This document shows, piece by piece, positions 43,703 to 52,804 of a stretch of 64,000 nt of DNA. The notes below the pieces were generated by a model, which was given only the letters and a program-made list of their open reading frames with translations, did not search any database and was not told the DNA's origin. The DNA lies in the NCBI RefSeq assembly GCF_016862935.1, contig NZ_BONX01000029.1, positions 1-64,000 of the forward strand, in the 5' to 3' direction. Source of the DNA: Plantactinospora mayteni (GTDB lineage: Bacteria; Actinomycetota; Actinomycetes; Mycobacteriales; Micromonosporaceae). The first letter of the stretch is position 1; every line of letters starts with the position of its first letter. The position numbers and the translations under genes are program-made.

Positions 43703-45337
43703 TCAGCTCGGATCGACGGTACGCAGCCAGACGGCGGTGTCGGAGGGCAGCAGGTCACCGTCCACCGGCCGACTGGCCAGTAGGCGGCTCTGATGCGGCG
43801 GCAGCTCCACGGGTCCCGTGGAGAGGTTCACCACGCAGGCGAACCCGGGATCGCGGGCGAAGGCGAGTACCCCGTCCGGCGCCGGCAGCCAGCGCAGCGT
43901 GCCGTCGCCGAGCGCGGGCAGGCTGCGCCGGATCCGGATCGCCTCGCGGTACAGCTCCAGCATCGAGTGCGGGTCGCTGGTCTGGGCCTGCACGGTCTGG
44001 TCCTTCCAGGCGGCCGGCTGCGGCAGCCAGGGCGGAGTCGACGCGTCGTCCGGGCTGAACCCGAACGGTGCGGTGTCGCCCGACCAGGGCAGCGGCACCC
44101 GGCAGCCGTCCCGACCCGGGTCGACGAATCCGGAGCGCGGATACATCGGGTCCTGGCGCAGCGCCGGTGGGATGTCCTCGACCTCCCAGAGCCCCAGCTC
44201 CTCGCCCTGGTAGACGTACGCGGCGCCGGGCAGGGAGAGCGAGAGCAGCGCGGCGGCCCGGGCCCGCACCGTACCCAGCTCCAGGTCGGTGTACGTCCCC
44301 TCGCGCTTGCTGGCGAAGCTGAACGTGGTGTCGGTCCGGCCGTACCGGGTGACCACCCGGGTCACGTCGTGGTTGGAGAGTACCCAGGTGGCCGGTGCAC
44401 CGATCGGGGCGTGCTCGGCGAGGGTGCCGTCGATGCTCTCCCGCAGCTTCGCCGCGTCCCAGGCGCAGGTGAGGAAGTCGAAGTTGAACGCGGTGTGCAG
44501 CTCGTCCGGGCGCAGGTAGTTGGTGAACCGCTGCCGGTCCGGCAGCCACACCTCGCCGATCAGGGCACGCGGCTCGGGATAGCCGTCGGCGATCCGCCGC
44601 CAGCTCCGGTAGATGTCGTGCACCCCGTCCAGGTCGTGGAACGGATGCGGGCCGCCGTCGACCACCTCGGGCAGGGTGGTGTCCTTGAGCAGCAGCGCCG
44701 CCGAGTCGATCCGGATGCCGTCCACCCCCCGGTCGAACCAGAACCGCAGGATCTCCTCGAACTCGGCGCGTACCTTCGGGTGGTCCCAGTTGAAGTCGGG
44801 CTGCTCGGCGGCGAACAGGTGCAGGTACCAGTCGCCCGGGGTGCCGTCCGGGTTGGTGGTCCGGGTCCAGGTCCGGCCGCCGAACTCGCCGATCCAGTCG
44901 GTCGGCGGCTGGTCGCCGTCCGGGCCGCGACCGGGACGGAACCAGAACAGCTCCCGCTCGGGGGCGCCGGGGCCGCCGGCCAGCGCGGCCTGGAACCACG
45001 GATGCCGGTCCGAGCAGTGGTTCGGCACCAGGTCGGCGATGATCCGCAGGCCCTGACCGTGCGCCTCGGCGATCAGCTCCTCCACCTCGGCGAGCGTCCC
45101 GAAGACCGGCTCGACGGCCCGGAAGTCGGAGACGTCGTAGCCGGCGTCGGCCATCGGCGACGGATACCAGGGGCCGAACCAGATGGCGTCGACGCCCAGC
45201 CCGGACAGGTAGCCCAGCCGCTTCCGGATGCCGGCGATGTCGCCGATGCCGTCGCCGTTGTGGTCGGCGAAGCTGCGCGGGTAGACCTGGTAGATCACCG
45301 CGTCTCGCCACCACCGGCGGCTGTCTGATGTGGACAC
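43703..45337 (-). CDS. GH13 alpha-glucosidase (oligo-1,6-glucosidase type)
   Basis: About 544 residues from GTG 45337. GH13 regions in order: DAVIYQVYPRSFADHNGDG, IADLVPNHCSD, nucleophile GIRIDSAAL, acid/base ALIGEVWLPD and stabiliser VLSNHDVTR. Cytosolic: no signal peptide. It hydrolyses alpha-glucosidic bonds in imported oligosaccharides such as maltose, isomaltose or trehalose-related sugars. The LacI gene downstream on the same strand and the CUT1 importer 5 kb away suggest one regulated uptake-and-hydrolysis system. A promoter with TTGCGG and TATCGT boxes lies about 110 bp upstream. Confidence 0.93.
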   Translation of the reverse strand: MSTSDSRRWWRDAVIYQVYPRSFADHNGDGIGDIAGIRKRLGYLSGLGVDAIWFGPWYPSPMADAGYDVSDFRAVEPVFGTLAEVEELIAEAHGQGLRIIADLVPNHCSDRHPWFQAALAGGPGAPERELFWFRPGRGPDGDQPPTDWIGEFGGRTWTRTTNPDGTPGDWYLHLFAAEQPDFNWDHPKVRAEFEEILRFWFDRGVDGIRIDSAALLLKDTTLPEVVDGGPHPFHDLDGVHDIYRSWRRIADGYPEPRALIGEVWLPDRQRFTNYLRPDELHTAFNFDFLTCAWDAAKLRESIDGTLAEHAPIGAPATWVLSNHDVTRVVTRYGRTDTTFSFASKREGTYTDLELGTVRARAAALLSLSLPGAAYVYQGEELGLWEVEDIPPALRQDPMYPRSGFVDPGRDGCRVPLPWSGDTAPFGFSPDDASTPPWLPQPAAWKDQTVQAQTSDPHSMLELYREAIRIRRSLPALGDGTLRWLPAPDGVLAFARDPGFACVVNLSTGPVELPPHQSRLLASRPVDGDLLPSDTAVWLRTVDPS

Positions 45338-45745
45338 GAGTACCTGCTCTCTGGATCGGTCCGGTGAGCTGTCCACCGGCACCTGCACGCTGGGTCCGGG
45401 CGGTCGTAGTGTGATGGGACCTCTGATGTGCCTCGTTTCGTGCCGATGACGATACAAACTCGATTCCGGCACCGCAATAATCCGACAGAACTCTGAAAGA
45501 TGGCGACTTAGGTCGGGCCGGCCCCGGCTGCGGACAGAGCTCCGTCGAGCGGGAGCGGGGCAGCCAGGGGCGAGGCGGTCCAGGGCAAGGCGGCCGGGGA
45601 CGGGTGGCTCCGCGGATGTGGTGGCGTGGCGGCGGACGAGCCGGGTGTCGGCTGCCGGGTGGCCCGGGTGTGCGGGCCCCGGTCGCTCAGTGCCCGGGTG
45701 TACGGGCCCCGGTCGCTCAGTGCCCGGGTGCGCGGGCCCGGTCGC
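45338..45745. other. 408-bp spacer between GH13 and lacI genes
   Basis: The half next to the GH13 gene holds its leader and predicted promoter. The other half is GC-rich repeat sequence (45661-45749). Open frames here are repeat-derived and not credible genes. Confidence 0.7.
45449..45477 (-). promoter_or_regulatory. predicted promoter of the GH13 gene
   Basis: On the gene strand TTGCGG (45477-45472) and TATCGT (45454-45449) are spaced by 17 bp, in an AT-richer stretch. The same -35 hexamer and spacing occur before the sugar ABC operon at 50219. Predicted only. Confidence 0.4.
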
Positions 45746-45749
45746 TCAG
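45661..45749. repeat. 30-bp tandem repeat (3 copies) running into the lacI stop
   Basis: Units start at 45661, 45691 and 45721. They share the core CGGGCCCCGGTCGCTCAG; the third has lost one C. The last unit ends in the lacI stop codon region, and each unit repeats the complement of that stop. Confidence 0.85.
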
Positions 45750-46747
45750 TGCGCGGGTGCCGGCGCGGTCGAGCCGCGTACCACCAGTTCGGGCTCGAAG
45801 AGCAGCTCGTCGGTGAGTACCCCGACACCCTCGATCTGGTTCACCAGCAGGTCCACCGCGGCCTGGCCCATCATCTCGATCGGCTGCCGGACGGTGGTCA
45901 GCGGCGGGTCGGTGCAGGTCATCAACGCCGAGTCGTCGAAGCCGACCACCGAGATCTCGGCCGGTACCGACCGGCCCAGCCGGCGGGCGGCCCGGATGGT
46001 GCCGAGCGCCATCACGTCGCTGGCACAGATGATCCCGGTCACGCCACGCTCGATCAGCTTGCTCGCCGCGACCCGGGCCCCCTCCATGGAGAAGCTGGAC
46101 CGCTCGACGCACTCCTCGTCGTCGGCCCAACCGGCGACGTTCGCCATCGCGGCCAGCTTCCGGCGGGACGGTACGTGGTCGGCCGGTCCGAGTACCAGCC
46201 CGATCCGCTCGTGGCCGAGCGACCGCAGGTGCCCGTACGCCTGCTCGACCGCCACCGCGTCGTCGGTCGACACGCACGGGAAGCCCAGCTCGTCGACACC
46301 GGCGTTGACCAGTACCACCGGCAGGCCCCGGTCGGTGAGCCGCCGGTAGTGGTCGTGCGGGGCGTCGGCCAGCGCGTACGAGCCACCGGCGAAGATCACC
46401 CCGGAGACCTGGTGGTCCAGCAGCATCTCCACGTAGTCCATCTCGGAGATGCCGCCGATGGTCCGGGCGCAGAGCGCCGGGGTGAGCCCGCGCTGGGCGA
46501 GCGATCCGGTGACCACCTCGGCCAGGGCCGGGAAGATCGGGTTCTGCAACTCCGGCAGGACGAGCCCGACCAACCGGGCCCGTTCGCCGCGCAGCTTGCT
46601 CGGGCGCTCGTAACCGAGCACGTCCAGGGCGGTGAGCACGGCGACCCGGGTGCTCTCGGAGACGCCGCCCCGGCCGTTGAGCACCCGGCTCACCGTGGCC
46701 TCGCTGACCCCGGCCTTTCGGGCCACCTCGGTGAGTCTTCTGGTCAC
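45746..46747 (-). CDS. LacI-family sugar-responsive repressor
   Basis: 333 residues. N-terminal helix-turn-helix (RLTEVARKAGVSEATVSRVL) and hinge (GYERPSKLRGERARLVGLVL), then a periplasmic-binding-type effector domain ending VVGFDDSALMTCTDPPLTTV. It most likely represses the GH13 gene and the CUT1 sugar transporter nearby. GTG start at 46747. The DNA upstream contains CTTGCAAAAACCGAACC, a possible half-operator for autoregulation. The 3' end forms part of a tandem repeat. Confidence 0.92.
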   Translation of the reverse strand: MTRRLTEVARKAGVSEATVSRVLNGRGGVSESTRVAVLTALDVLGYERPSKLRGERARLVGLVLPELQNPIFPALAEVVTGSLAQRGLTPALCARTIGGISEMDYVEMLLDHQVSGVIFAGGSYALADAPHDHYRRLTDRGLPVVLVNAGVDELGFPCVSTDDAVAVEQAYGHLRSLGHERIGLVLGPADHVPSRRKLAAMANVAGWADDEECVERSSFSMEGARVAASKLIERGVTGIICASDVMALGTIRAARRLGRSVPAEISVVGFDDSALMTCTDPPLTTVRQPIEMMGQAAVDLLVNQIEGVGVLTDELLFEPELVVRGSTAPAPAH

Positions 46748-46802
46748 GGCCGCGATAGTACGACAGGCACTTGCAAAAACCGAACCAAAGTTCGCCGCGC
46801 TG

Positions 46803-46856
46803 CCGCAAGAACCGGCGCTACCGCAACAAACCGCGTTACCGCAACAAAGCGCGCAC
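46803..46856. repeat. 18-bp tandem repeat (3 copies) at the 3' end of the flavin reductase gene
   Basis: CCGCAA(C/G)AA-type units begin at 46803, 46821 and 46839. The unit at 46839 encodes the last residues of the reductase; the other two lie past its stop and, read in frame, also carry stop codons. This is another duplication of a gene end. Confidence 0.8.
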
Positions 46857-48275
46857 GGCCGTCTCGATCGCCCGGTGGAAGGTCGGGTAGGCGTAGATCA
46901 TTCCGGCCAGCGTCGTCACGGGGACCTCGGCGTGCACCGCCACCGCCAGCGCGCTCAGCACCTCGCCACCGACCGGGCCGGCCGAGGTCGCCCCGACCAG
47001 TACGCCCCGGTCGGCGTCGGCGACCAGCTTGACGAAGCCCTCGTCGCCCACCTGGTGAATCCAGCCCCGGCTGGACTCGGATAGCGGAGTGAAGCCGACC
47101 TGGACGTTCAGCCCCCGGTCCCGGGCCTGCCGCTCGGTCAGCCCGACCGCACCCACCTCGGGATCGGTGAAGGTCACCCGGGGCAGCGCCCGGTAGTCCG
47201 CCCGCCGGCCGTCGCCGGCCGTGTCGTGCACGCCGGCCCGGCGCAGGATGTCGTCGATCGCGATCCCGGCCTGGTACATGGCGACGTGGGTGAAGGCGCC
47301 GTGCCCGGTCAGGTCGCCGACCGCCCAGATCCCGTCGGCGACCCGCATCCGGTCGTCCGTCGCCACGAACCGCCGCGTCGGGTCCAGCCCGACCGTCTCC
47401 AGGCCGAGCGTGTCGAGTACGGCCCGCCGGCCGGTGGCCACCAGCAGCCGTTCGCCCCGGAGCCGGTCGCCGTCGGACAGGTGCACGGTGAAGCCGCTGC
47501 CGTCGTACTCCACCCGCTCGGCCCGGGCTCCGGTGTGCACGGTCACCCCGTCCGCGCGCAGCGCCGCGGCGACCCGCTCGGACGACTCCGGCTCCTCCAG
47601 TGCGAGTACCCGCTCACCGGCCTCCACCATCCCGACCCGTACGCCGAACCGGGCGAAGACCTGTGCCAACTCCGCGCCGATCGCGCCGCCACCGAGGATC
47701 ACCAGCGACCCGGGCAGCTCGGCCAGTTCCATCGCCTCCCGGTTGGTCCAGTACGGCGTGCCGGCCAGCCCCGGCACCGGCGGGATCACCGGCGTGGTGC
47801 CGGTACCCAGCACGACGCCGACCCGGGCCCGGAACGTCTCGTCGCCGACCCGAACCAGGCCGGTGCCGACCAGCCGGCCGGTGCCTCGGACGAACCGGCC
47901 CCCCTTCGAGGTGAACCGCTCGACCCCGGCGTCGTCGGTCCAGCCGGCGGTGGCCTCCTCGCGGATCCGCTTGGCCACGATGCTCCAGTCCGGCTCGACC
48001 CGGGCCTGCCCGGCCAGGTGGTCGACCCGGCGTGCCTCGGCCAGCGCGTTGCCGGCCCGGATCATGATCTTGCTCGGTACGCACCCCCAGAACGGGCACT
48101 CGCCGCCAACGAGGTTGCGCTCGATGCCGACGACCGAGAGGCCGGCGGCGGCGAGCCGGTTCGCCGTCTCCTCACCGCCCACGCCCAAGCCGACCACCAC
48201 GACGTCCGCGTCCGCCGTCACATCGGTGGGCGCGATCTCGTCAATCTCCACGTGCGTCCGGTGCTGTTCAGCCAT
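46836..48275 (-). CDS. FAD/NAD(P)-dependent disulfide oxidoreductase (dihydrolipoamide dehydrogenase-like)
   Basis: 479 residues. FAD-binding GLGVGGEETANRLAAAG, redox-active disulfide GGECPFWGCVPSK, NAD(P) motif ILGGGAIGAELAQVFARFG, second FAD motif GIWAVGDLTGHGAFTH and dimerisation domain ending IYAYPTFHRAIETAV. The usual C-terminal His-Pro pair reads YP here with His three residues later, so the dithiol substrate probably differs from lipoamide. Candidates are mycothione reductase-like or mercuric-reductase-like activity. The ATG at 48275 is at the protein's natural start. Not obviously related to the sugar genes. Confidence 0.88.
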   Translation of the reverse strand: MAEQHRTHVEIDEIAPTDVTADADVVVVGLGVGGEETANRLAAAGLSVVGIERNLVGGECPFWGCVPSKIMIRAGNALAEARRVDHLAGQARVEPDWSIVAKRIREEATAGWTDDAGVERFTSKGGRFVRGTGRLVGTGLVRVGDETFRARVGVVLGTGTTPVIPPVPGLAGTPYWTNREAMELAELPGSLVILGGGAIGAELAQVFARFGVRVGMVEAGERVLALEEPESSERVAAALRADGVTVHTGARAERVEYDGSGFTVHLSDGDRLRGERLLVATGRRAVLDTLGLETVGLDPTRRFVATDDRMRVADGIWAVGDLTGHGAFTHVAMYQAGIAIDDILRRAGVHDTAGDGRRADYRALPRVTFTDPEVGAVGLTERQARDRGLNVQVGFTPLSESSRGWIHQVGDEGFVKLVADADRGVLVGATSAGPVGGEVLSALAVAVHAEVPVTTLAGMIYAYPTFHRAIETAVRALLR

Positions 48276-48418
48276 ACCGCCAGCTTTCCCGATCCGGCCC
48301 CGGCCGGCCAGGTGCCTCGGATCACCCGGTCTACCCGGATCGGGGCGTACGCTGCGGCTGCCCGGGTCGGCCCGTCGCGGGGTCGGATCGGCGTACGGCC
48401 ACGGGGAGGGGCAGCCGG

Positions 48419-49942
48419 ATGATCGACGTCGACGTGCTGGTCGCCGGGTACGGACCGGTCGGCGCCGTACTGGCCGCGCTGCTGGGGCGGCGCGGCGTCT
48501 CGACGATGGTCGTCGATCCCGAGGCGGCGCCCTGCGCACTGCCCCGGGCTGCCGTACTCGACGCCGAGGCGCTGCGGGTGCTGGTGGGCCTGCCCGAGGT
48601 CGCGGATCTCGACCGGTGGGCGGTCGGGGTCCGACACTCCCGGTTCCTGGCACCCGACCACCGGCTGCTGCTCAGCCTGTCGCCGACGGAGAGCGGGTTC
48701 GGGGTACCGGCGGCGGCGCTGATCGACCAACCGGCCCTGGAGACGGCGCTGCGCTCCGGTGTCGCCGGACTGCCCGACGTGGCGGTACGCCTCGGCCGTT
48801 CGGTGGCCGCCCTCGACCCGGCCGACGACCACGTCCGAGTCGGGCTCGACGACGGTACGACCGTACGCGCCCGCTGGGTGGTCGGCTGCGACGGCGCGTC
48901 CAGCACCGTACGACGACTGGCCGAGCTGCCCTTCCACGGCCAGACGTACGCCATGCCGTGGCTGGTGGTGGACGCCGAGACCGACGAGGCCGAGGTGGAA
49001 CCGTCCACCTCGATGGTGCTCGACCCGCGCCGGCCGCTGGTGACGATGTCCAGCCCCGGCCGGCGCCGCTGGGAGTGGATGCTGCATCCGGACGAGGACC
49101 CGGCCAAGATGAGCACTGCGGAGTCCGTCCGCCGGCTGGTCGCCGAGTGGACGCCGCCGGAGGCGATCCGGATCCGCCGGGTGGCCGTCTTCACCTTCCA
49201 CGCCCGGCAGGCGACGCGGTGGCGCCGGGACCGGATCCTGCTCGCCGGCGACGCCGCGCACCTGATGCCGCCGTTCGCCGCCCAGGGCCTGGCCAGCGGC
49301 ATCCGGGACGCCCAGAGCCTCGGTTGGCGGCTCGCCGACGTGCTGCGCGGGCTCGCCGACGACGGGCTGCTCGACGGGTACGAGCGGGAACGCCGGCCGC
49401 ACGTCGCCGAGATGATCCGGGTGAGCCTGGCGGTCGGCCGGGTGCTGCAGACCCGCAACCGCGCCGGTTCGGCGGTACTCCGGTCGCTGATCAGGGCCGT
49501 GGCGGCGGTCCCGGGGCTGCCGGCCGGGGCCGCCCGGCAGAGTCGGCCGCGACCGGCGCTGCCGAAGGGCACCGCGGGCGACCTGCCCGGTGCGGGCCGG
49601 ATGCTGCCGAACCCGCTGGTGTCCACGGCCGCCGGGCCGGTCCGGCTCGACGGCCGGCTCGGCTCCGGCTGGGCGGTGATCGGGGTCGGCTGCGATCCGA
49701 CGGCCGTGGCGGATGCCGACGCACTCGCCTGGATCGCCGCCCGCGACGCGGTGACGCTGACGACCGACCAGCCGAACCCCGGACGGCCGGAGAGCGGGTC
49801 GATCGACGACGCCGCCGGCGCGCTCGGCCGAGGGCCGACCCTGCTGGTGGTACGCCCGGACCGGTTCCTGCTCGGCGCCGTACCGCCACCGCTGCGTGGT
49901 CGGGACCTCGACCGGGCGGTCCGCAGCCTCGGCGGGCAGTAG
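48419..49942 (+). CDS. FAD-dependent aromatic-ring monooxygenase (PheA/TfdB/MhpA-like)
   Basis: 507 residues. FAD-binding DVLVAGYGPVGAVLAALLGRRG, the DG motif GCDGASSTVRRLAELPF and the GD motif RILLAGDAAHLMPPFAAQGL, all in order. C-terminal thioredoxin-like part is reduced. The class hydroxylates phenolic rings in catabolism or tailors polyketides. GGGGAGGGG precedes ATG 48419. Divergent from the disulfide reductase. Substrate unknown. Confidence 0.9.
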   Translation: MIDVDVLVAGYGPVGAVLAALLGRRGVSTMVVDPEAAPCALPRAAVLDAEALRVLVGLPEVADLDRWAVGVRHSRFLAPDHRLLLSLSPTESGFGVPAAALIDQPALETALRSGVAGLPDVAVRLGRSVAALDPADDHVRVGLDDGTTVRARWVVGCDGASSTVRRLAELPFHGQTYAMPWLVVDAETDEAEVEPSTSMVLDPRRPLVTMSSPGRRRWEWMLHPDEDPAKMSTAESVRRLVAEWTPPEAIRIRRVAVFTFHARQATRWRRDRILLAGDAAHLMPPFAAQGLASGIRDAQSLGWRLADVLRGLADDGLLDGYERERRPHVAEMIRVSLAVGRVLQTRNRAGSAVLRSLIRAVAAVPGLPAGAARQSRPRPALPKGTAGDLPGAGRMLPNPLVSTAAGPVRLDGRLGSGWAVIGVGCDPTAVADADALAWIAARDAVTLTTDQPNPGRPESGSIDDAAGALGRGPTLLVVRPDRFLLGAVPPPLRGRDLDRAVRSLGGQ

Positions 49943-50205
49943 CCGCCCGGACCCGCGCGCCCGATCGCCGCGCTGCCGGTTTGCTGGTCGCGATCTGTCT
50001 TCTCTGGACATTCTTCTGCCGGCGTTCTGTCGGGTACCCGAAGGTCGCCTGGCGCTCGCAAGCGTTGATCTGCGACGCACCCCGGCTCACCGGCCACCGA
50101 GCTGCCCGAAGCCGTCGCCGGCAGACCTCCTGAAAGCCTTTGATTTCGGACAGGGTCTCACATCGTTGTCATCATTTGCCGTAATCAAGTCGTGTCTTTT
50201 CATGG

Positions 50206-50223
50206 CGCAATCGATATCTTGCG
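50206..50223 (+). promoter_or_regulatory. candidate LacI operator before the sugar ABC operon
   Basis: CGCAA-N8-TTGCG inverted repeat (CGCAATCGATATCTTGCG) overlapping the -35 box of the predicted promoter. Symmetry and place fit a LacI-family repressor site. Confidence 0.4.
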
Positions 50224-50247
50224 GAAATGAGTCCGCCTCGCTACAGT
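50219..50247 (+). promoter_or_regulatory. predicted promoter of the sugar ABC operon
   Basis: TTGCGG at 50219 and TACAGT at 50242 with a 17-bp spacer, about 130 bp before the ATG at 50376. Matches the layout found before the GH13 gene. Confidence 0.5.
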
Positions 50248-50375
50248 GACCCCACTCACACACGACGCCACACAGCTCCAGGGCCGGTCACCTGGCGGGT
50301 GCGGACCAGCGGCAGGGCGCCTGGCCACGGTGACGCCAGGTCATGGAGACTCCCCGTTCCCGAAGGGATGGACAG

Positions 50376-51755
50376 ATGTCCGTACCGCAGTACCGGAAGG
50401 CCGCGGCGCTGGCGCTCGTGGCCGGCCTGGGACTCAGCCTCGCGGCATGCTCCACGAAGAGCGACGACGACAACTCCGACGCCGGCGGCAAGGTCACCAT
50501 CACGGTCGACTGCCAGCCGGTCGGCTCCCAGAAGGAGCTGTTGCAGAACTGGAACGCCGACGTCGCCGAGTTCCAGCGGCAGAACCCCGACATCGTCATC
50601 AAGAGCGTGAGCGTCGGCGAGCAGTGCAACAACCCGCCGGACTTCACCGCCCGGCTCGCCGGTGGCACCGTGACCGACGTCTTCTACGGGTACATGACCG
50701 ATCTCCAGCAGGTGCTGGACTCCGGTCAGGCGATGGACATCACCGAGTACGCCAACAAGGAGAACGTGCCGACCTGGGACAGCGTCGACCCGGCGCTCAA
50801 GGAGGTCTTCACCGACGGCGGCAAGCTCTACGCCGTACCGGTGAAGAACTACTCGATGGGGCTGGTCTACAACAAGGTGCTCTTCCAGCGGGCCGGGCTG
50901 GACGTGAACAACCCGCCGAAGAGCTGGGCCGACGTCCGGGCCGCCGCCAAGAAGATCTCCGCGCTCGGCAACGGCATCGCCGGGTACTCGGAATACAGCG
51001 CCGGCAACACCGGAGGCTGGCACTTCACCGCCCTGCTCTACTCGCAGGGTGGCCAGGTCCTGACCCCGGACGGCAAGAAGGCCGACTTCAACAACGCGCA
51101 GGGCAAGCAGGTCCTACAGAACCTCAAGGACATGCGGTACGGCGACAACAGCATGGGCGCCCGCCAGCTTCTCCAGTGGGGTGACCTGCTGACCAACGCC
51201 GCCGCCGGCAAGGTCGGCATGTTCGTCGGCGCACCGGACTCCACCCAGGCGATCGTCAGCCAGTTCCAGGGCAAGTTCCAGGACTGGGCGATGGCCCCGA
51301 TTCCCGGCCAGGACGGCCCGGCCAAGGGGACGCTCGGCGGTGGCGAGGGCTACTTCTTCAAGAAGGGCCTCACCCCGGAGCAGGTCAAGGCCGGTCTGAA
51401 GTGGATCGCGTACCAGAAGTTGACGGTGGGCAAGGGCCAGTTCGACTACGTACGGGCCAAGCCGCAGAACTACCCGGTGGGCCTGCCACAGCCGCTGCTC
51501 TTCGCCAACGGCAGCGAGGCGCAGAAGCAGGAACTCGAACTACGCAAGGCGAACGCGAACGTCGACACCGCGAACTTCGCGATCTTCGAGGCGACCCCGG
51601 TCGCGATCAAGGGTGAACCGCGCAACGCCCAGGCGGTCTACGCGGTGCTCGACGCCGCGATGTCCGGGGTGCTGACGAACCCGAACGCCAATGTCGACGC
51701 GCTGCTCAAGACGGCCGAGGACAAGGTCAACCAGCTCCTGGCCGCCGAGAGCTGA
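50376..51755 (+). CDS. CUT1-type sugar ABC transporter substrate-binding lipoprotein
   Basis: 459 residues. Signal peptide with lipobox SLAACSTK, so it is anchored outside the membrane by lipid. The mature protein is an extracellular solute-binding protein family 1 member (VYNKVLFQRAGLDVNNPPKS, then WADVRAAAKKISA). Likely ligand is an alpha-glucoside given the adjacent GH13 and LacI genes; that is inference. ATG 50376 has GAAGGGATGGACAG before it. It is first in an operon with two permeases; the gap to the next is about 80 bp. Confidence 0.93.
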   Translation: MSVPQYRKAAALALVAGLGLSLAACSTKSDDDNSDAGGKVTITVDCQPVGSQKELLQNWNADVAEFQRQNPDIVIKSVSVGEQCNNPPDFTARLAGGTVTDVFYGYMTDLQQVLDSGQAMDITEYANKENVPTWDSVDPALKEVFTDGGKLYAVPVKNYSMGLVYNKVLFQRAGLDVNNPPKSWADVRAAAKKISALGNGIAGYSEYSAGNTGGWHFTALLYSQGGQVLTPDGKKADFNNAQGKQVLQNLKDMRYGDNSMGARQLLQWGDLLTNAAAGKVGMFVGAPDSTQAIVSQFQGKFQDWAMAPIPGQDGPAKGTLGGGEGYFFKKGLTPEQVKAGLKWIAYQKLTVGKGQFDYVRAKPQNYPVGLPQPLLFANGSEAQKQELELRKANANVDTANFAIFEATPVAIKGEPRNAQAVYAVLDAAMSGVLTNPNANVDALLKTAEDKVNQLLAAES

Positions 51756-51835
51756 TCCCCGGTGGTGTGGGGGCCGGCGGGATCGGTCCCCACACCGTTG
51801 GCACCCTCCGCTCACCGACTTTTCCAGGAGTTGCC

Positions 51836-52792
51836 TTGGCGATCACCACCGCCCCGGGTACCACCAGGCCGGGTCGCCCCGCCCGCCCGTACGCGGAACG
51901 GCCACGGCGCGCCACCGGCCTCGGCCGGAAGGTCCGGGACAACCTCACCGGGCACGCGTTCCTGATCGGGGCGGTGCTCTGTTTCGTCGTCTTCTCCTGG
52001 TACCCGATGATCCGCGGCATCGTGATGAGCTTCCAGCGCACCCGCCGGGGCGAGACCACCTGGGTGGGCTGGGACAACTACCTCCGGATCCTCGACGACC
52101 CCAGCTTCTGGCCCGCCTGGAAGAACACCCTCTATTTCACGGTGCTGGCGCTCGTCCTCGGGTACGCGGTGCCGTTCTTCGTGGCGATCCTGCTCAACGA
52201 GTTCCGGCACGCCAAGGGGTACCTGCGGATCCTGGTCTACCTGCCGGTGATGCTGCCGCCGGCCTCGGCGCTCTTCCTCTTCAAGTACTACGCCTACGAT
52301 CCCAGCGAGGCCGGGCTCTTCAACGCGATCCTGAAGGCGCTGCACCTGCCGACCTCGGAGTGGATGCAGTCGCCGGAGATGACGATGCCGGCGATGGTGA
52401 TCGCGTCGACCTGGATGAACATGGGCAGCGCGGTGCTAATCTATCTGGCGGCGTTGCAGAACATCCCCGGCGAACTCTACGAGGCGGCCGAGCTGGACGG
52501 CGCCGGGATCTGGCGGCGGATCGTCAACGTGACCATCCCGCAGACCCGGCTGATCCTGCTGCTGCTGGCGATGCTCCAGATCGTCGCCACGATGCAGCTC
52601 TTCATCGAGCCGCTGATCCTGGCCAACGGCGCGGGCGCGGAGGACTCGGCGACCTCGGTGGCGTACCTCATCTACCAGCACGGGTTCTTCCAGAACGACC
52701 TCAACGGCGCGGCGGCGCTCGGCGTGATCATGCTCGTGGTGCTGGCCGGCTTCTCCGCCGTCTACGCGCGGCTGACCTCGAAACAGGACTAG
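51836..52792 (+). CDS. CUT1 sugar ABC permease, MalF-like
   Basis: About 318 residues from TTG 51836, chosen for its CAGGAG ribosome binding site. Six membrane helices; the EAA loop for ATPase docking reads LYEAAELDGAGIWRRIVNVT. Other landmarks are LIGAVLCFVVFSWYPMIRG and LVYLPVMLPPASALFLFK. Together with the next gene it forms the channel. Followed by the second permease after 12 bp. Confidence 0.92.
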   Translation: MAITTAPGTTRPGRPARPYAERPRRATGLGRKVRDNLTGHAFLIGAVLCFVVFSWYPMIRGIVMSFQRTRRGETTWVGWDNYLRILDDPSFWPAWKNTLYFTVLALVLGYAVPFFVAILLNEFRHAKGYLRILVYLPVMLPPASALFLFKYYAYDPSEAGLFNAILKALHLPTSEWMQSPEMTMPAMVIASTWMNMGSAVLIYLAALQNIPGELYEAAELDGAGIWRRIVNVTIPQTRLILLLLAMLQIVATMQLFIEPLILANGAGAEDSATSVAYLIYQHGFFQNDLNGAAALGVIMLVVLAGFSAVYARLTSKQD

Positions 52793-52804
52793 GACGGGCG
52801 AGAC

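Larger units (their letters stand above)
49943..50375. other. 433-bp spacer upstream of the sugar ABC operon
   Basis: The stretch 50130-50250 is AT-rich and holds a predicted promoter and operator. The remainder, 49943-50130 and 50250-50375, shows no gene or hairpin that I can support. Confidence 0.7.

Noticed and set aside
45508-45828. 106-codon frame with TRALSDRGP repeats
   Set aside because: It is produced by the 30-bp tandem repeat at the lacI end and overlaps the lacI coding region.
47221-50133. 970-codon open frame across two flavoenzyme genes
   Set aside because: No domain; it crosses the divergent promoters of two well-supported genes.
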